This document shows positions 6,361-11,428 of a stretch of 11,428 nt of DNA, piece by piece. The position numbers and the translations under genes are program-made. How positions within the stretch are numbered: position 1 is the stretch's first letter; every line of letters starts with the position of its first letter. Origin of the DNA: Endomicrobium sp. (GTDB lineage Bacteria > Elusimicrobiota > Endomicrobiia > Endomicrobiales > Endomicrobiaceae); the NCBI GenBank assembly GCA_031255375.1, contig JAIRSP010000014.1:1-11428 (forward strand). Direction: 5' to 3'. The notes under the pieces are model-generated. The model was not told the origin of the DNA, did not search any database, and saw only the letters and a program-made list of their open reading frames with translations.

Positions 6361-7680
6361 TTAGTCTTCAATATCTTTTTTGAAAACAAATTCAAAATCG
6401 CATATCCTGACTATATCACCTGATTTGGCTCCGTTTTTTTCAAGCTCACTTTCTAGTCCAATCTTTTTAATTATATTTTGATAACGTGATAAAGATTCAT
6501 ACTCGTTAAACTTAGTCATCATTGTAAGTTTTTCTAACTTTGCACTAGTAACCACAAAAACTCCATTTTTAAAATTAATTTGAAATTCTGGTTGATAAAT
6601 ATATTTTTTCACACAAACACAATTTTTATTTAAATTTCCGTTAAATTCAAAATTAAATGGTTTTTCAAGTATTTTTAGTGATCTTACAATTTCAGTAATT
6701 AACTCATTAATCCCATGTCCTGTAATAGCAGAAATTTCAAAAATTTTTTTATTTTTTCCTATTACATATTCTTTAAATTTTTTAACTTTATTTTCGCAAT
6801 ACTGTAAATCAACTTTATTTAAAGCTATTATTGTATGTTTTTTTATAACACGTTTTGAATACTTGCTTAATTCATTTTCAAGTATATCATACGCTGAACG
6901 AGGGTCAACATCACTGCCGCATGAAGTTATGCTAACATCTATAACGTATACAATAATGCTTGTACGTTTTATGTGTCTTAAAAATTCAAGGCCAAGGCCA
7001 ACGCCATTATGTGCACCTTCAATTATTCCAGGAATGTCAGCGGCTATAAAATTTTTATTGCCAAAACTAACAGCGCCTAGATTTGGAGTTAATGTTGTAA
7101 ATGGATAGTTAGCTATTTTTGGTTTTGCAGATGAGATTTTAGACAGTAAAGTAGATTTTCCTGAATTAGGTAGACCAACAAATCCAACATTAGCAATCAA
7201 AATAAGTTCCAAAAAAACCTTCGCTGTCTCACCTGGTTCCCCATTCTCAGATATTTTTGGAACTACATTTCTTGATGTTTTAAATGAAGAATTACCTCTT
7301 CCGCCTCTTCCGCCTTTAACAATTAAAATTCTATCATTTGCTACATTTAAATCTGCATAAAATTTATTATTTTTAAAAACCAGCGTTCCTGGCGGAACCT
7401 TTATTATTAAATCACTTCCAGCTCTACCAGACTTGTTGTTTGATGAGCCATTTCTTCCGTTCTCTGCAATAAGTTTTGGTGTATAAGATAAATCTAAAAG
7501 TGTAGTTTTGCGATCATCGCACTCAAGAAAAACATCGCCACCCTTTCCGCCATTTCCTCCATCAGGGCTACCACGTGGTACATATTTTTCTCTTCTAAAC
7601 GATGTGCATCCATTTCCGCCGCATCCTGCTACAAGATAAATCGTAATTTTATCTATAAACTTTTTGTACGTATCAATCAT
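6361..7680 (-). CDS. obg: Obg/CgtA GTPase
   Basis: GTPase that binds the large ribosomal subunit late in assembly and links it to stress and cell-cycle control. The 439-residue protein has all three domains. The glycine-rich Obg fold (about 8-160) shows GCGGNGC, PDGGNGGKGG and KGGRGGRGN. The G domain (about 163-335) shows GLPNSGKST at 168-176 (Ser where Ala is usual), TTLTPNLG at 195-202, DIPG at 215-218, NKVD at 288-291 and SA at 317-318. The C-terminal OCT domain (about 365-435) includes the K-S-G-D-I-V-R-I stretch. The start adds seven residues before the usual first motif FIDK; no later start codon fits. It follows rpmA by 96 bases in the conserved rplU-rpmA-obg order and may also have its own promoter there. 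Confidence 0.97.
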   Translation of the reverse strand: MIDTYKKFIDKITIYLVAGCGGNGCTSFRREKYVPRGSPDGGNGGKGGDVFLECDDRKTTLLDLSYTPKLIAENGRNGSSNNKSGRAGSDLIIKVPPGTLVFKNNKFYADLNVANDRILIVKGGRGGRGNSSFKTSRNVVPKISENGEPGETAKVFLELILIANVGFVGLPNSGKSTLLSKISSAKPKIANYPFTTLTPNLGAVSFGNKNFIAADIPGIIEGAHNGVGLGLEFLRHIKRTSIIVYVIDVSITSCGSDVDPRSAYDILENELSKYSKRVIKKHTIIALNKVDLQYCENKVKKFKEYVIGKNKKIFEISAITGHGINELITEIVRSLKILEKPFNFEFNGNLNKNCVCVKKYIYQPEFQINFKNGVFVVTSAKLEKLTMMTKFNEYESLSRYQNIIKKIGLESELEKNGAKSGDIVRICDFEFVFKKDIED

Positions 7681-7697
7681 ATTATTTTCTGTGCATG

Positions 7698-7725
7698 TTT
7701 ATACATAAATTCACAACCATTGCAA
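7698..7725 (-). promoter_or_regulatory. Candidate internal promoter for obg
   Basis: On the minus strand TTGCAA (7720-7725), a 16-base spacer and TATAAA (7698-7703) lie in the 96-base gap between rpmA and obg. It matches the consensus at 4 of 6 and 5 of 6 positions. The -10 is 17 bases before the ATG, so the transcript would be nearly leaderless. In such AT-rich DNA partial matches are frequent. Confidence 0.25.
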
Positions 7726-7776
7726 CATATTTTATTAATAATACCGTATATACACATTTTAAACACCAAAAATGCT

Positions 7777-8034
7777 TTAAATATTTTGCTCTACATTTAC
7801 GTAGCACTTATCATTTGATTTTCTAACAAATTTAACAATTCCAGATACTTTCGCAAAGATAGTATCGTCTCTACCGATCCCAACGTTTGTACCAGGATGA
7901 TACTTTGTACCTCTTTGTCTAACTATAATACCACCAGCCGAGATTAATTGATTGCCATAAATTTTTACTCCTAATCTTTTTCCATGAGAATCACGTCCAT
8001 TAGTTGACGACCCCTGCGCTTTTACATGCGCCAT
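7777..8034 (-). CDS. rpmA: 50S ribosomal protein L27
   Basis: Large-subunit protein whose flexible N-terminus reaches the peptidyl-transferase centre. The 85 residues show the family core: [17 protein letters not shown] (8-24), [16 protein letters not shown] (33-48) and [12 protein letters not shown] (51-62). The N-terminus [10 protein letters not shown] starts directly at the mature form, so no Firmicutes-type cleaved leader is present; accordingly no Prp protease gene lies between L21 and L27. Residues 4 (Val) and 7 (Gln) differ from the more common Lys and Gly. GGAGGG (minus strand, 8041-8046) lies 6 bases before the ATG. The gap to rplU is 26 bases, so they are co-transcribed. Confidence 0.97.
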   Translation of the reverse strand: MAHVKAQGSSTNGRDSHGKRLGVKIYGNQLISAGGIIVRQRGTKYHPGTNVGIGRDDTIFAKVSGIVKFVRKSNDKCYVNVEQNI

Positions 8035-8040
8035 GTCAAG

Positions 8041-8046
8041 CCCTCC
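8041..8046 (-). promoter_or_regulatory. Strong ribosome binding site of rpmA
   Basis: GGAGGG on the minus strand, 6 bases before the ATG at 8034. Together with rplU and aspB it shows that this organism uses strong Shine-Dalgarno sites for highly expressed genes, while several neighbours have none. Confidence 0.7.
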
Positions 8047-8060
8047 AAAAAAATTTTCTG

Positions 8061-8375
8061 TTAAACATTAATTTCCACAATCGTTAATTCAGTTAAATAT
8101 TGGCGATGACCATAAAGCTTTTTATAGCCCTTTTTAGGTTTTTTTTTAAACACTAAAACTTTCGGAGCTTTTTTCTGCGAGACAACTTTTGCAATCACAG
8201 TGGCACCATCAATGGTCGGTTTACCAACTAAAACCTTTTTATCATCTGAAAACAATAAAACATCATTAAAAACAACTTCATGACCTTTTTTTACATTGTT
8301 AATTTTATCAACAATTAAACTAGATCCTTTTTCAATCTTATAATGCTTTCCAGACGTCAGAATAATTGCATACAT
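8061..8375 (-). CDS. rplU: 50S ribosomal protein L21
   Basis: Large-subunit protein that binds 23S rRNA. With the start at 8375 it has 104 residues, the normal size. It begins [17 protein letters not shown], the classic L21 opening, and ends [14 protein letters not shown], the classic closing. The Lys-rich RNA-binding stretch [15 protein letters not shown] precedes the end. An upstream GTG at 8384 would add three residues (M-C-Q) but directly abuts GGAGGA (8385-8390), leaving no room for initiation; the ATG at 8375 has a 9-base spacing and matches the family start. First gene of rplU-rpmA-obg. Confidence 0.97.
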   Translation of the reverse strand: MYAIILTSGKHYKIEKGSSLIVDKINNVKKGHEVVFNDVLLFSDDKKVLVGKPTIDGATVIAKVVSQKKAPKVLVFKKKPKKGYKKLYGHRQYLTELTIVEINV

Positions 8376-8384
8376 TTGACACAC

Positions 8385-8390
8385 TCCTCC
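8385..8390 (-). promoter_or_regulatory. Ribosome binding site that decides the rplU start
   Basis: GGAGGA on the minus strand, 9 bases before ATG at 8375 and immediately next to the GTG at 8384, which rules the GTG out as the likely start. Confidence 0.65.
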
Positions 8391-8400
8391 GAGTTATAGT

Positions 8401-8427
8401 AGTATAAAATTCAAAAGTTATTGTCAA
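8401..8427 (-). promoter_or_regulatory. Promoter of the rplU-rpmA-obg operon
   Basis: On the minus strand a perfect TTGACA (8422-8427) is followed after 15 bases by TATACT (8401-8406). The spacer is shorter than the optimal 17, but position fits well: transcription would start near 8394, just before the ribosome site. It is the best full -35/-10 pair in the window. Confidence 0.5.
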
Positions 8428-8469
8428 GTTATACATTGGTGAAACGTAGAGGTAAAAACTTGACTACGT
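8423..8469. promoter_or_regulatory. Inverted repeats in the rplU/aspB divergent region
   Basis: GTCAAGT (8423-8429) and ACTTGAC (8459-8465) are exact inverted copies, the first overlapping the rplU -35. Nested beside them, ACGTAG (8444-8449) and CTACGT (8464-8469) form another exact pair. They may be binding sites or simply two -35-like sequences in opposite directions; no matching -10 follows the plus-strand TTGACT. Confidence 0.25.
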
Positions 8470-8557
8470 AAAATATATTTTTGTTACAACGTTAAAATAC
8501 AGTCAATATTTACGTGAATACACTTTCTTGATTATGATGTGTGATAAACATAGCACG

Positions 8558-8563
8558 TATAAT
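8558..8563 (+). promoter_or_regulatory. Probable -10 element of the aminotransferase gene
   Basis: TATAAT with a purine start site expected near 8570, just before the ribosome site GGAGGA (8572-8577). There is no good -35 at normal distance; TTGATT (8528-8533) is 24 bases away. The preceding CACG is shared with the element before metH. Confidence 0.4.
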
Positions 8564-8581
8564 GATTAAATGGAGGAATGA

Positions 8582-9772
8582 ATGCAAATTTCAAAAAGAG
8601 CACAATCAATCAAACAATCTCCAACACTTGCAATAGATACAAAGGCAAAATTGCTTAAACAACAAGGTGTTGATATTATAAACTTTGGTGTAGGAGAGCC
8701 TGATTTTGACACACCGATTAATATAAAAAACGCTGCTATTTCAGCAATAAATTCCGGTTTTACAAAATATTGTCCGGTTGGTGGAACGCAAGAATTAAAA
8801 AATGCAATCATAAATAAGTTAAAAAAAGATAACAATCTTATATACAATTCTGAAGAAATAATAGTCTCATGTGGCGCTAAACATTCTATTTACAATATAC
8901 TTCAATCTATAATTAATAAAGGTGACGAAGTAATAATTCCTGCACCTTTTTGGGTTTCATACACAGATATGGTTATACTAGCAGGCGGAAATCCAATTGT
9001 AATTCAAACAAATGACAAAACTGATTTTAAAATAACACCTTATGCAATAGAAAAATCACTAACAACAAAAACAAAGGCTATAATAATAAATTCTCCATCT
9101 AATCCTACTGGCACAACATACACTTCTGATGAATTAAAAGCAATAGCAATAACATGTGCAAAAAACAAAATATTAATAATTTCAGATGAAATATATGAAA
9201 AACTTACATACGACAATTTTAAATTTACATCAATCGCAGAAGCTTGTCCTGAAGCGAAAAATTATATTATACTTGTAAACGGTGTTTCAAAAGCCTATTC
9301 AATGACCGGATGGAGAATAGGATATACTGCGGGATCTAAAAATATTATTTCATCAATGGCAAAAATACAAAGCCAGTCAACTTCAAATGCTTGTTCCATT
9401 TCGATTAAAGCATCGGTAGAAGCACTTAATGGTACTCAAAAATACGTTGAACACATGAGAAGAGAATTTGAAAAAAGAAGAAATTACATAGTAGAAAAAC
9501 TTAATAATATAAAAGGTATAACATGCAGGATGCCTGAAGGTGCATTTTATGTTTTCCCAAACATTAAATCAATTTTATCCAAAAGAATGTTTAATAAAAG
9601 ACCAATCAATACAGATATAGAGTTTGTAGATTATTTATTAGATGTAGCAAAAATAGCGGTAGTTCCTGGATCTGCCTTTGGAGCTGAAGGGCATATCAGA
9701 CTTTCATATGCAACATCTATTGAAAATATTAAAAATGGAATTGACAGACTAATAAAAGCAATAAATGATTAA
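8582..9772 (+). CDS. aspB: Class I aspartate aminotransferase (subgroup Ib type)
   Basis: PLP enzyme that interconverts aspartate plus 2-oxoglutarate with oxaloacetate plus glutamate. The 396 residues give a full-length fold-type I enzyme: GVGEPDFDTP (36-45), the substrate-side Y63 and GG of PVGGTQ (65-70), SPSNPTG (171-177), SDEIYE (201-206), and the Schiff-base lysine K237 in GVSKAYSMTGWRIGY (234-248). Near the C-terminus HIRLSYA carries the arginine that holds the substrate carboxylate. The closest match in memory is the Thermus/Bacillus subgroup, some members of which also transaminate prephenate, so tyrosine/phenylalanine synthesis is an alternative or added role. ATG at 8582 follows GGAGGA by four bases; an earlier ATG at 8578 is out of frame. 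It appears to be a single-gene unit divergent from rplU. Confidence 0.93.
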   Translation: MQISKRAQSIKQSPTLAIDTKAKLLKQQGVDIINFGVGEPDFDTPINIKNAAISAINSGFTKYCPVGGTQELKNAIINKLKKDNNLIYNSEEIIVSCGAKHSIYNILQSIINKGDEVIIPAPFWVSYTDMVILAGGNPIVIQTNDKTDFKITPYAIEKSLTTKTKAIIINSPSNPTGTTYTSDELKAIAITCAKNKILIISDEIYEKLTYDNFKFTSIAEACPEAKNYIILVNGVSKAYSMTGWRIGYTAGSKNIISSMAKIQSQSTSNACSISIKASVEALNGTQKYVEHMRREFEKRRNYIVEKLNNIKGITCRMPEGAFYVFPNIKSILSKRMFNKRPINTDIEFVDYLLDVAKIAVVPGSAFGAEGHIRLSYATSIENIKNGIDRLIKAIND

Positions 9773-9905
9773 TTTTTTGTTCAATCAAAACTTATAGAAA
9801 TTAAATATAATTATAATAATATATATGCATATATTATTATATCGTACGTACTTTATTCAATTGTATTTTTATGATATAAGAAAAATTTATAAAAGCTATT
9901 GTACA
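9773..9905. other. AT-rich spacer after aspB
   Basis: Mostly A/T sequence holding a 14-base perfect palindrome ATATATGCATATAT (9821-9834) without a following T run, plus GTACGTAC (9844-9851 region). Termination of aspB probably occurs here, but no standard terminator is visible. A reading frame opening at ATG 9825 runs into the regulator remnant described next; it has no ribosome site. Confidence 0.4.
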
Positions 9906-10060
9906 ATTAAAAGCACATCAGTAGTTTTCGTATTAAAAAATATTGCTGATTTGGCGGCCATTTATTACAAAACCAATTAGCTGGCTTCTACAGCAATAAG
10001 TAAACATCTTACAACATATCACGTAGTACATTAAAAAAATTATTGGAGATATTTAGGTGA
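9906..10060 (+). pseudogene. Decayed helix-turn-helix regulator, Rrf2-like N-terminal half
   Basis: Reading from 9906 gives IKSTSVVFVLKNIADLAAIY, then a TAG at 9978-9980, then LASTAISKHL in the same frame. After a shift at about 10011-10015 the text continues as NISRSTLKKLLEIFR and ends in TGA at 10058-10060. Joined, this follows the start of Rrf2/IscR-type regulators: ST followed by an aromatic-x-L-K/R-x-x-x-D-L-A helix, then S-x-x-I-A/S-K, then I-S-x-x-x-L-x-x-L-L of the winged helix. It has one nonsense codon and one frameshift, lacks a start codon at the expected place, and ends before the effector half. G+C content between 9940 and 10000 is higher than in the rest of the spacer, as expected for old coding DNA. 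The match is by eye and short; a structured leader RNA is the main alternative. Confidence 0.45.
10045..10048 (+). promoter_or_regulatory. Ribosome binding site that supports the GTG start at 10057
   Basis: GGAG lies 8 bases before GTG. There is no ATG upstream of the conserved part of the protein, so this site decides the start. Confidence 0.6.
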
Positions 10061-11415
10061 TTATTATAAACAAATATATAAACAAACATAAATTTAAGCT
10101 TCAAAACGTAAATAAACCAAATCTTTTTAGAGAAATATTTCCATATACTAAAATTCCAAAAATCTATTTTGATAATACGGTTACCAAAATAAATATACCT
10201 GATCAAATATGGATTACAGATTCAACGTTTCGCGATGGCCAACAAGCAATGGATCCATTAACAGTAAGACAAATAGTACAATTATATAAATATCTACATA
10301 AACTTGGTGGACCAAACGGAATGATAAGACAATCCGAATTTTTTCTTTACTCCGAAAAAGATAGAAAGGCTGTTGATGAATGCAGGAAGCTAGGATATGA
10401 ATTTCCTCAAGTCACATCATGGATAAGGGCAACAAAAAACGATTTTAAACTTGTAAAAGAAATAGAACTTAAAGAAACCGGCATATTGACATCATGTTCT
10501 GATTATCATATTTTTTTAAAATTAAAAAAAACGCGTAAAGAAGCAATGAATATGTATCTAAACATAGTAAAATTAGCATTATCGAAAGACATTGTACCGC
10601 GTTGTCATTTTGAAGACATAACACGAGCCGACTTTTATGGATTCGTTATTCCTTTTGCAATTGAGCTTATGAAGCTTTCTCATGAAAGTAAAATTCCAAT
10701 AAAAATAAGCGCCTGCGATACGCTTGGATTCGCCGTTGATTATCCAGGGGCCTCTATGCCAAGAAGTATAAATGGGATAATGTACGGGTTAACACAATAC
10801 GCTGGAGTTCCATCAGAATATATCGAGTGGCATGGACATAATGATTTTTATAGAGCTTTGACAAATTCAATAAGCGCATGGTTACACGGATGCGCTGGAG
10901 TCAATGGGACATTACTCGGCGTAGGCGAAAGAACTGGTAATACACCAGTAGAAGCACTGGCAATAGAATATACAGCAATAAAAGGCACAACAAATGGAAT
11001 GGATTTATCAATTATTACAGAAATAGCGCAATATTTTAAAGATAATCTTAAATACAATATTCCGTTAAATCAGCCATTTGTTGGACCAAATTTCAACGTA
11101 ACAAAAGCAGGTATACATGCAGATGGATTACTAAAAGAACAAGAAATATACAATATATTCGATACTGACGCTATCTTAAACAGAGCACCTGAAGTTTTAA
11201 TTAACGATAGGGCAGGGTTGGCAGGTATAACATACTGGTACAACACTCAATTACCAAAACTAAAAAAATCTCAAAATAAATTAGATAAAAATGATTTATC
11301 GATAATAAAAATAAAAAAAGAAATAGATGAATTATATGAAAACGGTAAAGTCAACTGTTTATCACGTAACGAGATGCTAAAACTTGCAAAAAAATATTTA
11401 AAAAAATATATATAA
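10057..11415 (+). CDS. Re-citrate synthase-like DRE-TIM metallolyase
   Basis: Probably condenses acetyl-CoA with oxaloacetate to citrate with Re-face stereochemistry, as the unrelated-to-GltA enzyme of Clostridium kluyveri does. The 452 residues begin with KFKLQNVNKPNLFREIFPY (12-30), an N-terminal block I associate with that group rather than with LeuA. The catalytic barrel then shows ITDSTFRDGQQAM (53-65), IRQSEFFLY, and the metal-binding HGHNDF (H259, H261), with DTLGF before it and GVGERTGNTP after it. There is no LeuA-type regulatory domain; the tail is a short Lys-rich helical region. Homocitrate synthase or an isopropylmalate synthase relative are the alternatives. Known Re-citrate synthases are oxygen-sensitive and occur in anaerobes that lack the usual enzyme. 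GTG start. Nearby aspB shares oxaloacetate as substrate. The gene is intact. Confidence 0.82.
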   Translation: MIIINKYINKHKFKLQNVNKPNLFREIFPYTKIPKIYFDNTVTKINIPDQIWITDSTFRDGQQAMDPLTVRQIVQLYKYLHKLGGPNGMIRQSEFFLYSEKDRKAVDECRKLGYEFPQVTSWIRATKNDFKLVKEIELKETGILTSCSDYHIFLKLKKTRKEAMNMYLNIVKLALSKDIVPRCHFEDITRADFYGFVIPFAIELMKLSHESKIPIKISACDTLGFAVDYPGASMPRSINGIMYGLTQYAGVPSEYIEWHGHNDFYRALTNSISAWLHGCAGVNGTLLGVGERTGNTPVEALAIEYTAIKGTTNGMDLSIITEIAQYFKDNLKYNIPLNQPFVGPNFNVTKAGIHADGLLKEQEIYNIFDTDAILNRAPEVLINDRAGLAGITYWYNTQLPKLKKSQNKLDKNDLSIIKIKKEIDELYENGKVNCLSRNEMLKLAKKYLKKYI

Positions 11416-11428
11416 AGATTAAAATTAA

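Noticed and set aside
8444..8469. tRNA or small RNA gene in the rplU/aspB spacer
   Set aside because: Only short 6-7 bp inverted repeats are present; no cloverleaf, no T-loop GTTCRA motif and no terminator.
8566..8847. Minus-strand open frame of 93 codons over the start of aspB
   Set aside because: Overlaps the conserved N-terminus and the ribosome site of the aminotransferase; no supporting motif.
9825..9980. 51-codon frame starting at ATG 9825 as an intact small gene
   Set aside because: No ribosome site, and the first 27 codons look like random AT-rich sequence. Only the last part resembles protein, and that continues past the stop, so a pseudogene fits better.
10009..10206. Minus-strand 65-codon frame over the start of the citrate synthase gene
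   Set aside because: Shadow of the conserved N-terminal block of the plus-strand gene; composition is Ile/Phe/Tyr-rich as expected for antisense AT-rich DNA.

Overview
The window is a very AT-rich (roughly a quarter G+C by eye) stretch of bacterial chromosome. It carries ten intact genes, one gene cut by the left edge, and one probable pseudogene. It contains LPS-export genes (LptC/LptA), so the cell is a diderm. It also contains an iron-sulfur quinolinate synthase, a cobalamin-dependent methionine synthase and what looks like an oxygen-sensitive Re-type citrate synthase, which together suggest an anaerobe. UGA is used as a stop (nadA) and Trp is UGG, so the code is standard. Base composition, the Re-citrate synthase, intact biosynthesis genes and a decaying regulator would fit a reduced, host-associated anaerobe such as an Endomicrobium-like member of the Elusimicrobiota. 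That placement is inference; no rRNA or tRNA is present to confirm it.

Layout. (1) 1-769, minus: lptC followed by lptA, overlapping, with lptA running off the left edge. (2) 770-1081: a 312-base divergent spacer, with a possible 17-codon leader ORF at its right end. (3) 1082-4215, plus: a free-standing methionine synthase reactivation protein, then a MetH that lacks that domain, so the enzyme is split over two genes. (4) 4216-4488: AT-rich convergent spacer with hairpins. (5) 4489-5442, minus: nadA. (6) 5443-5590: divergent control region with a good extended -10 and a 9-bp dyad. (7) 5591-6343, plus: an unknown lipoprotein and an FtsB/DivIC-type division protein. (8) 6361-8375, minus: the conserved rplU-rpmA-obg cluster. 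(9) 8376-8581: divergent promoter region. (10) 8582-9772, plus: a class I aspartate aminotransferase. (11) 9773-10056: a spacer whose right half reads as a decayed helix-turn-helix regulator resembling the Rrf2 family. (12) 10057-11415, plus: Re-citrate synthase-like enzyme.

How the genes fit together. The aminotransferase and the citrate synthase both use oxaloacetate. One links it to aspartate and glutamate; the other starts the oxidative branch toward 2-oxoglutarate and glutamate. Aspartate is also the source of the iminoaspartate used by NadA. The split methionine synthase makes methionine from homocysteine and requires cobalamin. The remaining genes serve housekeeping: ribosome (L21, L27, Obg), division (FtsB-like) and outer membrane (LptC/LptA, lipoprotein).

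No mobile element, CRISPR array, tRNA, rRNA or clearly new system was found. The points most worth a second look are the probable Rrf2-like pseudogene before the citrate synthase, the split methionine synthase, the dyad in the nadA/lipoprotein control region and the unassigned lipoprotein.
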